Part shown: piece after piece, positions 34,231 to 46,449 of the stretch
Position numbering within the stretch: position 1 is the first letter of the stretch
Layout of the letters: each line of letters starts with the position of its first letter
From: Acanthosepion esculentum
Lineage: Eukaryota > Mollusca > Cephalopoda > Sepiida > Sepiidae
DNA: 64,000 bases
Assembly (NCBI GenBank): GCA_964036315.1
Contig: OZ038479.1
Span: 54,649,246-54,713,245 of the forward strand
Direction: 5' to 3'
The notes under the pieces: generated by a model
Told to the model about the DNA's origin: nothing
What the model saw: the letters and a program-made list of their open reading frames with translations, nothing else
Database searches by the model: none
Translations under genes and position numbers: made by a program

Positions 34231-35488
34231 TTAGGTCATCCCATAAGTTCTGTCCGAATTTTAACTTTTTGTTAAAATGAACGAAATTTAAAGAGTATTT
34301 TATAATGTCTAATGGAGCTGAACATTATTTTTATGTTTAGATGCATTTAAACTGATCAAATTTTATTTCAGAGAACAATAAATTTAAATTTTGTTTGATT
34401 AAAGCCCTGCTAACCCAAGAATCATTTGAGGCACATAATGCTTTATGAGTTCAAGAAAGGAAACTCAGCAGCCGAAGCGGCTAGAAACATTCACTCATTT
34501 TATGGAGAGTAATGTGTGAATGAAAGAACTTGCAGAAGATGGCTTGCAAAATTTAGAGGTGGATATTTCACCCTTGAAGATGAAGATCGAACCGGACGTC
34601 CAGTTGAGTTTGATGAAAAGCTTCTTGAAGCAGCCCTTGAAGAAAATCCTGCTTTATCAGTTGAGGAATTGGCAGTGGTTCTCAGTTCAAACCATACAAC
34701 TGCTCATCGTCATCTTCAACAACTTGGAAAAGTTCCTAAACTTGGAAAATGGGTGCCTCATGAATTGTCTGGAAACAACCTCAAATCCTGAGTTGACATC
34801 TGCTCTTCTCTCAATTTCTCTCGCCAACTTGTTTCACCTTTTTTGGATAGACTTGTGACTGGCGACGAAAAATGGATCTTTTATCGAAATGTTAAGCGTC
34901 ATAGACAGTGGCCACAGCCGAGAAGGTAAGTTCATGGGCAAAAGGTTCTTCTTTCAATCTGGTGGGATTGCCAAGGAATAATCCACTTTGAATTCTTACC
35001 ACCTAATGCAACAATTAATGCTCAAATATACTGTCAGCAATTAGAGCGTTTGACCCAAGCTTTGAGGAAAAAAAGACCTGCTCTAGTGAATCGAAAACGG
35101 GTGATGTTTCATCAGGACAATGAGTGACCACACACAGCAAGAATCACATCACAAAAGATTGAAGAACTTGGTTAGGAGAAAATTCCTCATCCACCTTATT
35201 CTCCCGATCTTGCTCCTTCAGACTACCATTTGTTTCATACCTTACAGAATCATTTGGAAGAAACAGCTTTTGTAACACAGGAAGAGGTTAAAACTGACAT
35301 TTGTGAGTTCTTCGAATCAAAGCCAAAAGAATTTTACAGTAATGGAATTAGTAAGCTTGTTAATAGATGGAAGGAAGTCATAGATAATCAGGGAAAATAC
35401 ATTGTTGATTGAATCTGTAATTAAATGTAACATTTGGTCACTTGTTTTCTTTATTCAAAATATAGATAGAACTTATGGGATGACCTGA
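34231..35488 (+). mobile_element. Full-length mariner transposon, 1258 bp
   Basis: Left end TTAGGTCATCCCATAAGTTC and right end (reverse complement) TCAGGTCATCCCATAAGTTC, with TA target duplications at 34229-34230 and 35489-35490. It encloses a transposase frame with the mariner DD34D signature. Both ends are intact, so it could in principle be moved by a related transposase. Confidence 0.92.
34438..35412 (+). pseudogene. Mariner transposase, inactivated by five stop codons
   Basis: One frame runs through with no frameshift: NHLRHIMLYEFKKGNSAAEA (helix-turn-helix), WVPHEL, then TGDEKWIFY (first catalytic Asp), MFHQDN (second Asp) and YSPDLAPSDYHLF (third Asp, DD34D spacing). The frame ends at TGA 35410. 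Internal stops lie at 34510 (TAA), 34789 (TGA), 34927 (TAA), 35125 (TGA) and 35173 (TAG). The normal HQDNARPH motif is HQDNE-stop-PH, consistent with a CGA to TGA change. The frame being open apart from nonsense changes suggests decay mainly by transitions and a fairly young insertion. Confidence 0.92.
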
Positions 35489-35489
35489 T

Positions 35490-36330
35490 AATTCAGAGAG
35501 CGTAATTGAAGTGCAGAGTTCAAATTCTGTCCAAATCTCGTTTACTTTGCACTAATGCTCTTGGAAAAGGCATGAAACCATATGCTCTTTCTAACAATCT
35601 GTAGCTTGGGTTGGCAGTTAGTTTAGGAGACAGAACACTTAGAATTCAAACCTCTGTAAATAATAGGGTAGACTTGGCTCTTTAGACTTGTTACAGCAAC
35701 TTGTCTTTCGAGACAAAACCAACCCGAAGATAGAGGTCTCAGGTTATCTTGCACTAGATATACCTACTATAGTGATGACTCCAGGGCTGGATTTAACATT
35801 AAGCAAAATAAGCATGTGCTTAGGACATCAAGAGAAGGTGGCACCAGAAAAATTGTTATGCGATGATGTTGTACACGTCTAAAGAAATAAGTTGAACCTG
35901 ATTAACATTTGAATCTGCCAGGTGCCATTATGAGTAGAGGAATGACTGATCCATGACAAATCTTTCTTGTGAATCTGATTGAATAATAAGGGAATAGGGT
36001 AAGGGAGATAATGAGATTTTCATTTACTCAAGACATCACATCTCCCCTCTTCAATAAGCCAGTATTAATAATTAAACTTTATGGGATTTAATTTTGTGAA
36101 CAATCACTACGGTAGACTCCCTTTATGTCCAGTTGGCATTACTATGGCCATATGTTTATTTGATTCTATAATGTGCTGGTTTGTGGATTACATGACCACT
36201 TCTGGTCACAGTTCTAATAGAATCTGGTCATGACTCATTTGACTGTGACTACTCAGATGCAACTGCTTCGGTGTTGTTCTGGGTTGGAACTGATGATGAG
36301 CCTCTCTCGACAGTCCCCACAATATAGATT
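35490..36330. repeat. SINE-like copy plus unassigned sequence
   Basis: 35490-35760 matches 5960-6200 (GCAGAGTTCAAATTCTG, CTCTTGGAAAAGGCATGAA, AATAATAGGGTAGACTTGGC, AAACCAACCCGAAGATAGA). 35780-35870 contains GGGCTGGATTTAACATTAAG and AAGCATGTGCTTAGG, which looks like the tail of another repeat. 35880-36330 shows no recognisable feature. Confidence 0.5.
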
Positions 36331-36429
36331 CTTGGCTGATGTCATTTTTGCACTACTCACCAAGACTCCATGTTAGCATACTTAACTTGCAGATTTATGA
36401 GGGTACCAACATCTTTCAAATGGGTCTTA

Positions 36430-36720
36430 ATCCGGCCCTCCAGTATATGAATGTGCCCTGGTTTTGTGTTTTTGCAGACATGTTCATCTTGTCTGTTCCA
36501 AACATGACATACATCTTGGCACTAAAAAATAAATTTGAAACTATAGAAGAAACTTATTTCTATGTTAATCTTAAGAACTTGAAGACATTTTATTTATTGC
36601 TAGGTTTTTATTGATGCAGGTAGAAAAAAGCCAATAGTAAACACGGGTACCACTTACAGTGACAGTGTGATTATTACAGGTAATGTGAGATTGTGAAACT
36701 GGTAATATCATTTGAACATT
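36430..36720. repeat. Third copy of the ZNF intron block, partial
   Basis: TTGTCTGTTCCAAACATGAC, AACTTGAAGACATTTTATTT, TTTATTGATGCAGGTAGAAA and GTGAAACTGGTAAT align with 6280-6480 and 24700-24960. No ZNF array is next to it, so it may reflect an independent transposon or a lost unit. Confidence 0.55.
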
Positions 36721-36729
36721 TGGAATACA

Positions 36730-38100
36730 TTAATATTCTTGATATAAAAAAGTGAATGAATAAAGCACAATTCTTAAAGTCTGATAAAATTTACTATGAG
36801 TTATTTAATCAGAATATTTTCATATAAAATTATTAAAGGGAATTTAACAGAAATCTTATATATAAAATACAGTGTATGCATGTGTGTTTGTGTGTGTGTG
36901 TACAAGCAACTCCTCTGCCCCCACTGGTCCAATTTTAATGATTCATAGTTCATTCAAAAGCCCTAGAAAAGTTAAATGCAGGGAACAATTTTTGTTGAAC
37001 TCAGATTCAGGGTTGTCAGATTATGTGAAGTTAAAAAATATATATTAATATATTACACTAGCCATTATTGTTGCTCTCATGGTTCAAGGAGAGTAACTCT
37101 TATTTTCCTTTCGTATCCAAAAGGTAAAAGCATGAGCCCAAGCACATGGTTCTTAGTGTTCCCATTCTCTTAATCTTACCCACAATGTTACCATTGTCGA
37201 TTTGTAACTTTTAATACCTTTTTTCTCTACACTGGTTTTACTTTATTATTATTTGACCATTTCTATAATGTTGCCATTTTTACACACTTGTTTTACATTT
37301 GCATCTCTGTATGAAGCATCTTTTTCTGCATGTGTCCACTGTCTACACCCACTGTTGCTAAGTGTAACCTTCTTGTAATTGTCCTTCTGTGAATTCACTG
37401 CAACATTGAAATGTATTCCGGTAGCCAACTTTATACATATTCATGGACTGTCATATGGGGTTTGAACAAAAGATTAAAACCTTTAACATATTGGAGGGGA
37501 TTTTGCTTGAAAAGCAAAAATTTAATCCTACCACTGCAAGTGATTCAGATGAATGTTTGAATTTTGCTGTAGTGTTGTCATATCCTGCTAAGGCAACAAA
37601 AAATGACCATGACTGAAATTAAGTAGTGCAGTAGAGCAACCGTAAAAAACAATGCAGCGGAAAGGAAGGCAATAAACAATGTAGAGAGTTAAAGGTTAAT
37701 AGTAGAGAAAAAATTCCAGCAATAGATTTTAATAGTAAAAAAAAAAATACCAAATCTCCCAAGGAAATTAAATTTTAGCCTTAAATAACTCATAAGGAGT
37801 TGTGTCCTTTTATCACAATACAGAGACAACACTGTTTTACTTCTCTTTGTTTGTCCCTTTTTTAGTATAAGTATTTTTTTTAGATTGGTCACTGTTTTTG
37901 ACCACTTCCGTTTACCCATAGCCCCGGAAACCTTTATAGTAAAACTATAAACCCAGCACATGATCCTTAGTTTTCTCAATGTCATAATCTCACCCCCAAC
38001 TTTATTGTTGATGGTTTGTTACTTTTAATACCTTTTCTCTCTACGCATAAAGTATTTGCTACCTTCCTTTACCCATTCAGACAAATGGTCTGACTTCTAT
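36730..38100. repeat. Spacer with a short duplication and an element V fragment
   Basis: 36890-36905 is a short GT run. 37130-37240 and 37940-38050 are diverged direct copies (AGCACATG.T..TTAGT, ACTTTTAATACCTTTT). Between them, 37670-37810 carries element V right-end words (CCAGCAATAGATTTTAATAG, CCTTAAATAACTCATAAGG). The region 37250-37650 shows nothing. Confidence 0.5.
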
Positions 38101-38158
38101 ATTCAAGCCTCTGGCTGCTTTTATCATATTCCTTGTTACCTTTTGGTTTGTTTGTTAT

Positions 38159-38370
38159 TGTTGTGGTGTCTTCCCTCTAATGAGGCTATTGTGGACTCTT
38201 CCACTTACTATAAAGTAGTAAGAAAGTAAGCCTCGGAGAATAGTGAACGCTGGTCAACAGATACACACTTCCAAGTCGTGTAACACATTTCTGTTGTACT
38301 TACTGTTCAATACACTATTTATCTGCAACCTCTTGTTTTGTTATTTCTTAACCATTACTTGGTCACAACA
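38159..38370 (+). mobile_element. Solo LTR, 212 bp, with 5-bp target duplication
   Basis: It starts TGTTGTGGTGTC and ends GGTCACAACA, so the tips TGTTGTG and CACAACA are perfect inverted repeats. GTTAT lies on both sides (38154-38158 and 38371-38375). A TATA-like ACTATAAAGTAG is inside. It differs in sequence from the LTR at 30345, so it is a second family. Strand is given by the TATA-like motif and is uncertain. Confidence 0.8.
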
Positions 38371-38379
38371 GTTATTCAG

Positions 38380-38900
38380 ACTGTTCTTATTTATTTATTT
38401 CTTTTTCTAGTTTTACCCTTTTGGCTTTTAATAAACCTGTTGACAAACAGGACTTCATCTTCAGAGTCTTAACTATCTTAAGGTGTCTATCTGGCTACCT
38501 CTAGGTAGGCACATGCATGAGATGAATGTGTACACTTGAGAGCAGAACAATTCTTCTAACAACTATAAATTATAAGAAAGTTAAAAACATTTAGTTTTGG
38601 GGATAGTCTAAAATTTGTTGCGGATGATTAAAGTTTTCTTTTGGGACGACAGTGAAAAATTTTCTTGTCAAGTCCTGAATATATTATCATTTTTGCTTTT
38701 AACCTTCTGTTTTCTTTTGCTAGTGACAAATAAGTTCTGCCTTCAGTGTTTCTTAAACTTTTCAAAATAGCATTGAGATGAATCACATGGAAATAATGGT
38801 TGACCAAAGGAACTAAAAATCCTATCTTTAAAAATGATCTGAGAATTTTTTCTACCAAAATGTAGGTAAAACCCCCAAAGATTTGTTACAAAAAGTCCAA
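38380..38900. other. Spacer with one unrecognised short frame
   Basis: A 76-codon minus-strand frame (38628-38858) contains LSLAKENRRLKAKM and has a protein-like composition, but no domain, splice pair or second copy supports it. Otherwise nothing is seen. Confidence 0.3.
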
Positions 38901-38929
38901 AAAATTAATGGTTACTTTGCTGAAAAATT

Positions 38930-40500
38930 AACAGAGACATTTTCACCTGATTCCATTTTTTTATGGCTACTAATTCAAAAGGAATAGAGTGGTGAGTAAG
39001 TTGCACATACAGTGAAGAAAAATGCAACGGTTTACAGGTTGGTCTCTCTAGAGAATCATTAGCATGCTGAGCATCACAGGAGCCTGTAGGCCATCTGATC
39101 ATATGAATTATGGTATATCTCCAAGGTAGCTGGATAAGAGGATTTCCATTAGAAATATGAAAGATGGGCACCAGCCATGCTCACTGAAGGTAAATTAGCA
39201 TAAATCATGAAGTATGGCCACAGTAAATGATAACATTAAAAGAAAAAATAAATTTAAATGTATTGACCATAGGCTGGTTCCATTAGAGGGTCTGCAACAT
39301 GCTGGGCATTACAAAAGCCAGTAGGCAAAGGACAATCTGTGATAATATGAATTGTGGTATTAAATCCCCAAGGGAGCTGAACAACATCAGAAATACAAAA
39401 AATGGGCGTCAGTTGTCCTCACTGAAGTTGAATGAACATGAATTATAAAAGAGGAACATAGTTTTTGACAATCAATCTGCTAGGTTTAAAGAAAAGAAAA
39501 AAAAATCTTTGACATTAAAGATGTTAATCTTGTTTGAAATGCCTTGAAATTTCAGTCTGTTCCCAGAAGGAAAAACAACTTAATAATGATATAACACCCA
39601 TGAAAGGAAAAATACATGTAATTATTACCATAATAAATTTCAGCTTTCAATGATACAAGATAGAAATAAGATGTAATGTGTATACTATTTCTGGCATTCT
39701 CATCATGTAAAGATTCAACATAAACAACACTAAAACAGACAGAGCAAGAGCAAATAAACATATTTGCATTAACATAGTCAGATATGTACATACATACACA
39801 TGAAGACACTTAGAGCTAGTAGGCAAAGGGCCATCTGTGATAATATGAATTGTGGTATTAAATCCCCAAGGAAGCTTGACAAAAGGATTTCCATTAGAAA
39901 TACCGAATATGGGCACCAGTCTTGATCAATCAGTTAGCTATATGCCATGCGTGATACATGCTTAGGTGATCATGTATCTTTCAATACATGACTGACGAGG
40001 CAAATTTTTTCCACAGTGGGTTGCTATTTCTTTCTGCGGTAGACCAGTTGTCATCCAAGGCTATAGAACCTGGTCTGTCCTTCTATTTACTCATAGCTGG
40101 GAGGAGAAGAAGAGGACTCATACCTTTCCCAAGGGTATTAGCATGTAAGTGAATGCAATGGATTCGACTGGAATTTGAACTTGGCTCTCCAAATTCCTCA
40201 ATCCGAGCCGCTATCCATTACTCCACCATGCCTCCTCTAATCACATAAAGATTCAATATAGCCAGCGATAAACAACACTAAAGCAGACAGAGCAAGAGCA
40301 AATAAATGTATTTGCATTAATATTGTCAGAAATGTTCATATATACACATGAAGACACTTCCATCTGTGATAATATGAATTGTGGTATTAAATCCCCAAGG
40401 AAGCTTGACAAAAGGATTTCCATTAGAAATACCAAAAGATGAGCACCAGTCTAGATCACTGATGGCAAATTAGTGTGAATCATGAAGTATGGCCAAAGGA
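38930..40500 (-). repeat. Repeat family F, four or more tandem copies
   Basis: On the minus strand, copies at about 39190-39050, 39420-39260, 39920-39830 and 40450-40360 share PIF-x-ISNGNP (or its gap variant), QLPWGFNTTIHIIT-type sequence and, in two copies, NAQH. A linked segment (GACAGAGCAAGAGCAAATAAA) occurs at 39735, 40280 and, split by a Tc1 element, at 40830. Frames drift outside the shared 40-50 residues. It may be a duplicated exon or a transposon ORF remnant; not identified. Confidence 0.5.
39935..40235 (-). repeat. tRNA-derived SINE, family A, near full length
   Basis: On the minus strand: GGAGGCATGGTGGAGTAATG, CGGCTCGGATTGAGGAAT, then TTCAAATTCCAGTCGAATCC and a tail ending with GTATCACGCATGGC. 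It is the most complete family A copy in the window. Confidence 0.85.
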
Positions 40501-40854
40501 TAAGGCTAAAAGAAATTAATTTAAATGTATTCGCAACAAGCATTCTCCTCATGGAATTTCAATAAATAATGGGTTGAAAAAACATATCAGGGTCTCTCTT
40601 AATTTTAAATATATTAATAAGCATAGCCATCTGCCATATATTCAAGAAGCAATAGTAATTAAATGAGAATAGGGTAGGCATAGAAGAATTGCTTGATTTA
40701 AACTTTTAATATCAATGATACAAGACAGAAATAAGAATATGAGTTAGAAATAAAATATGGTCAATATTTTATTTTTGACTTCCACAAAATTTAAAAAGAT
40801 TTAATATAACCAGCAATAAAGAATGCAAAGGCTGACTGAGCAAATAAACATATA

Positions 40855-41916
40855 CAATGGTGGAAATAAGTATAAGACACCCCATGAAATTGTTAATAAT
40901 TTTCTTATTACTGCACAAATTCCTCTGAAAATTTGTGTGTGGCACCTAGATCCAATGGGTATTTGTATACATATTTGATTTTCTAACAACTTTCCACCAA
41001 AAAAATTTCAGAAAGATATTAAGAAAAATATGTTTTCGAGGGTGGAAATAATTATAAGACAGTTTTGAAAATTTGTATAAAATTCAATATTTACATTTAT
41101 TCCCTTTCATTTGTAATACTTCAACACACATGTTTTGCATCGAATCAATAAGTTTTCTGAGAGTTTCAGATGGAATTTCATTACAATACTGTTTAATGCA
41201 AGATTTTAAAGTTTCTCTATCTTCAAATTGATATTTAGCAGTTAAAGCAGAGGCTGTCTTCTTGTTTTGATACACAAGATTTGGCAATTCATGGAGAAGT
41301 TGACGAACACTTCTTGGAGTGATGGATAAATTCCAAGATTTTTGCAGATCTCTTGAGTTTGATTGCCCTTTAGAAGCTTTTTGAAAAAGTTGATGTCTGG
41401 CTGCATTTGTAATTTTAGGTGGATGACCTGGACGTTTTCTGGTGCCATACGATTCAGGGTCCTTTAGATTATGTCTCACAACTGTTCAGGACCTCGACAG
41501 TTCTCTTGCAATGAAACTCATAGATTTTTCTTCCAGTTTCTAGGCAGAAATTTGCCCTTTTTCATTTTCATTAAGGAGGGAGTTCCTAGGCATTTTGCAG
41601 TAACTGTATTCAATTATGAAATGTTTAAAAAGGACTCACGTGGCTTAAAATCATAAGAGTCTTTTTATAATCTGCGCATGCACTTATTCTTCCTTTGGCA
41701 TTCTGAAGTAAAAAAAACTATCTTATAATTATTTCCACCCTCGAAAACGAAGTTTTGTTAATAACTTTTTTTGGTGGAAAGTTGTTATAAAATCAAATAT
41801 GTATACTAATATTAATCGGATCTAGGTACCACACACAAATTTTCAGAGAAATTTGTGCAGTAATAAGAAAATTATTAACAATTTCATGGGGTGTCTTATA
41901 CTTATTTCCACCACTG
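40855..41916 (-). mobile_element. Tc1-like transposon with IR/DR ends and internal deletion, 1062 bp
   Basis: Terminal inverted repeats of about 208 bp (40855-41062 and 41722-41916). Each end carries two similar direct repeats: outer GGTGGAAATAAGTATAAGAC and inner GGTGGAAATAATTATAAGAC, the IR/DR plan known from Tc1 relatives. TA flanks both ends. The host sequence rejoins as ...GCAAATAAACATA and CATTAATATTGTGAGAAATG, matching the uninterrupted copy at 40300-40330. Confidence 0.92.
41084..41593 (-). pseudogene. Tc1 transposase with catalytic core deleted
   Basis: The minus-strand frame starts at ATG 41591-41593 (PRNSLLNENEKGQISA), meets two stops, then runs open from about 41479. It shows the Tc1 DNA-binding part, HNLKDPESYGTRKRPGHPP and ARHQLFQKASKGQ. 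After LTAKYQFEDRETL it passes straight into the C-terminal end, IPSETLRKLIDSM...VLQMKGNKCKY. The DDE domain, about 200 residues, is missing in between. The product could bind DNA at most; the stops upstream make even that unlikely unless translation starts at the internal Met (41477). Confidence 0.88.
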
Positions 41917-41939
41917 TATACATTAATATTGTGAGAAAT

Positions 41940-42440
41940 GGACAAGATCAGTCTGAAAAGTAATGGGACTGGCTGTGCAGTGTGAGCTATGGACAAAAGA
42001 CAGATAAGCGGACTGTGTTATCATCTAACATATCTTGGAAGTATATAACTGTAATCTTAGCTTTCTGCAGCTACTGCATATTTTTCACATGCAAGAGTTG
42101 TAGCAGGATAAATCATGGCTGCTTCATCATGACAATGCACCTGCATCGCCGTATTGGAACAACCTCCCCACTCACCTGATCTTCGTTGTGACATTTTTAT
42201 TTACCCCAAGCTCAAGAGGATCGTCAATGGGACTCATTTTGAAGTTGTGTAGGCCATCAAGACGGCTGTAATAATAGAACTGAGGGGGGCATCGAAGAAT
42301 AATCCTACTACCAGTGCATAGAAGCATAGCAGGCAAGGATGGAAAAGTGCATTAGAGTCGAGGAGAAACCATGTAGTTTGTTGTTTGGAATTGAAATAAA
42401 TTGTTTGTGACACTAGTCCCATTAATATTTAGACAGGCAT
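41940..42440 (+). pseudogene. Second mariner family, deleted remnant
   Basis: The left end CAGTCTGAAAAGTAATGGGA is mirrored at the right (reverse complement GTCTAAATATTAATGGGACT). Plus-strand frames give WLLHHDNAPA (catalytic Asp region), then in other frames PKLKRIVNGTHFEV, AIKTAVIIELRGA and GWKSALES-like C-terminal text. These order as in irritans-type mariners, with the SPDLAP region deleted or scrambled. It abuts the Tc1 element. Confidence 0.75.
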
Positions 42441-42444
42441 CATA

Positions 42445-43000
42445 TATATACATGATGGAATGGTACTTAAGGATTATCAAAGAATTTTAATTACTTTTTT
42501 GAAGGTTTTTTTTATGTTAATGTCTAATAATTTTACAAAATGTATTTATTTTTATTTAATACATTCAGAAGAAAATTAAACCTTTTCTTCAACTGACATA
42601 GTAAGATTAAAAGAAACTAAACATTGGCACTGAACACATTGATCTGATTTTAAATACATTGAAATCTTTATTATACTTAATAGATTTAGATGGAAATTAA
42701 CACATTTTTCAGTTGAACAGTTAAGATTAAAAGAAACAGAACACTGACATTGAACATATTAATCTGATTTAAAATTACTTGAAAAGCTATGTCATTATTA
42801 TTAGAATTTTCAGCTTTTAAATAATGTCTTTATTAGAGAAAAATACAATAAAATTGATCGCACTTAGCTGCCTATTAGGTTTGTGGGACTTGTATATATT
42901 TTGAGGGGATTTACTAACCAGCCTAAGCTTATTAAGAACACTTGCTTGATTAATTTTACAGTCATCTACACAGTTCAAAAAGAAAACATGTAGTCCTTCA
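42445..43000. repeat. Tandem 120-bp repeat and duplicated 3' flank of ZNF-3
   Basis: 42575-42690 and 42695-42785 are copies (AGATTAAAAGAAAC, ACTGAACA.ATT.ATCTGATTTAAA). 42810-43020 matches 59990-60190 (TTTGAGG..ATTT.CCAACCA, AAACTTATCTGAAAATATAAA), the flank of ZNF-4. Confidence 0.65.
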
Positions 43001-43019
43001 AACTTATCTGAAAATATAA

Positions 43020-44350
<1,331 letters not shown>

Positions 44351-44655
44351 GAATTATTATTCTATATAACACACTAAACCTGATTTCATAAGAACAAGTT
44401 ACAAACTTGACAAGAATATGGCTTCCATCTAATGTTTACTCATATGCAACATCCTGACGTTGTTAAAAAGACAATCCACACTTTTTGAAGTATGCCTGTT
44501 GACAGTTAATATTCCCTGTGTCACTTTCGAAAATACACAACTTGTACAGGAATATTGCAGTATATATTTCTGTTCTTGAAAGTCAAGAATCTTGTTTCCT
44601 TTCAAATTCCCAGTAACAAGTTTCCATATCAGGATTTTCGGGACAGCTGAAGGAT
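44351..44655 (-). other. 5' leader of ZNF-3 with conserved acceptor
   Basis: On the minus strand CTATTGCTTTTGCTTCGCAG precedes ATCCTTCAGCTGTC. The rest aligns with 61600-61913 (GTGTATTTTCGAAAGTGACA, ATATGAGTAAACATTAGATG). The site is kept although the coding part is dead. Confidence 0.6.
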
Positions 44656-44699
44656 CTGCGAAGCAAAAGCAATAGAAGATATATTAAGAGAGTGAATTA

Positions 44700-45500
44700 A
44701 TTTATATTGTAGAAATTGGATGTTGTTTTATAGTAAGGTTAGATTAAATGAGCACAAGCAGAAAATAATGTAGCTGTCAGAAAATCAAGGACATTGCTGT
44801 TGGTAGCTGTCTATAAAATAAATCACCAAACCTTCCAACTTTGTCCAATATATAAATGTTTCTGTCTGCAAGAATTGGTGTGTACTATCCCCAAACTTTC
44901 GGCAAACCATGCAATGCTTTGTGACGCCTGCTAACTTATCAACATCTGCTATTGTTTTTTTTTCTTGACATTTATATAAATTACAAATTAAAGTAAGCAC
45001 AACTGCCTATTATTAAAGGATGAAAAATGTTTGTGGATTCTGACGTCTTTTTTGTTTTTTCCAAATCAATGAATTTGTTTTACTCAATACTAAGCTTTGA
45101 AAAAACGCAATATAAAATTCATTATTTCTTATCCATAATGTTGAATGTGTTAAAGTTATTCAACATTTTAACAAGAAAATTCTGGAGTTGATTTATGAAC
45201 GGACACTTTATTATGACATGTCTCTAATTTGTACTTAGATACATTATTTCAATTTTTCTAGTTGGATTGTTCACCTATATTATCAATGATCCATTATTGT
45301 ACATGATTAGGTTACAATAAAATTTGTATTTTATATGAATCCTACCTTATTAAAATTGAGATGTAGTAGAGTGGGAGGGGGTTGTTTCATAGATTAGTGG
45401 GGGTCATAAGACACTTACACTGGCCCAGCTGTCTGCATGAAATGCCATAATTTTCAAGACAACATTTTTCCTATTTCTATGCATGTCAACATAAGTGTTT
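44700..45500. repeat. Duplicated upstream flank of ZNF-3
   Basis: 45200-45400 matches 62185-62380 (TTATGACATGTCTCTAATTT, AGGTTACAATAAAATTTGTA, TTTTATATGAAT.CTACC). It contains no coding frame with support; the short minus frame at 44785-45000 is absent from the partner. Confidence 0.6.
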
Positions 45501-46165
45501 TGTAAATTTATGTCGTAATAATGCACTGTCCACTAAGATTACAAACTTCTCTTGGAGAATGCATAGTTGCTGAGAATAAATGAACCAAATATTTTTGGTA
45601 GCATGAAGTGAAATGTTCCACATATCTACAAAACTGGAAAGAAAAAAAATGCATACCAATCATGGCAGACAGGAAAGGAAGCAAACCAAAAAGACGGTTC
45701 TTCTGAAAGTCAAATTTAACTGGATGACCTTCATGAATGGAATAAAAACAATATTCCTTCATTTTTCATCAAATGCAAAATGATTCAAAGAAGAGAGTTT
45801 ATTATTGCAAAATGGAGATAAAGGAAGTAAAGCGAAAAGGCCATTCTTCTAAAAGTCTTATAAATTATTTTTATTGCTGATACTGAGGATGTGAGGGGAA
45901 TGTCTGTAATGTGGACCATGGATGAGGATTTTGAAAGAAAGTCTGGTGTTGAAGAATGTATAGTTACTGAGAATATTATGAAGAATATATAGTTATTAAG
46001 AATAAATGAACCAAAAGTTTTTGGTAGCATGAAATGTAAGTTACATCTACAAAAGCTGCCAAAAAAAATGCATACCAAACATGGCAGATGCAAAGGAAGC
46101 AAACCAAAAAGACCATTCTTCTGAAAGTATACTTTAACTAGATGACTATTATAAATTATCAAGTA
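45500..46165. repeat. Tandem duplicated segment, two copies, also at 62450 and 54190
   Basis: 45520-45790 and 45940-46165 share GAGAATAAATGAACCAAA, TTTGGTAGCATGAA.TG, ATGCATACCAA.CATGGCAGA and GGAAGCAAACCAAAAAGAC. A third copy is at 62500-62730. Pieces of a fourth lie on each side of the foldback element (54200-54240 and 54900-55020). Frames on the minus strand (45508-45762, 45785-46162) do not stay in register between copies, so I treat them as noncoding. Confidence 0.7.
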
Positions 46166-46449
46166 AAACTATATTTACAATTGAAAAAAATTTTTGTGTA
46201 CAAACGTGTCAATTTTTGTAAATACGGACATCCATACACAATATAATCAGAAAATAAGAGCAATAACTATAGTAAATTTAAAGTAAAAGAACAGAAAATT
46301 CAATAAAACATTAAATTACGGAGAATATTTTCTTAAATTTTTAAGGTTACTGGGTAATTTTTAAAAATTACATAAAAATGGTATTCTCGTTATATTCTTC
46401 AGTCAAACTGTTAAACACTTTAAATCTTCCGTCAAACTGTTAACATCTT

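Noticed and set aside
45508..46162. Two similar minus-strand frames that suggested a duplicated small protein
   Set aside because: The copies share DNA but not reading frame: indels shift the register after the first 20 residues, and the third copy at 62500 is not open.
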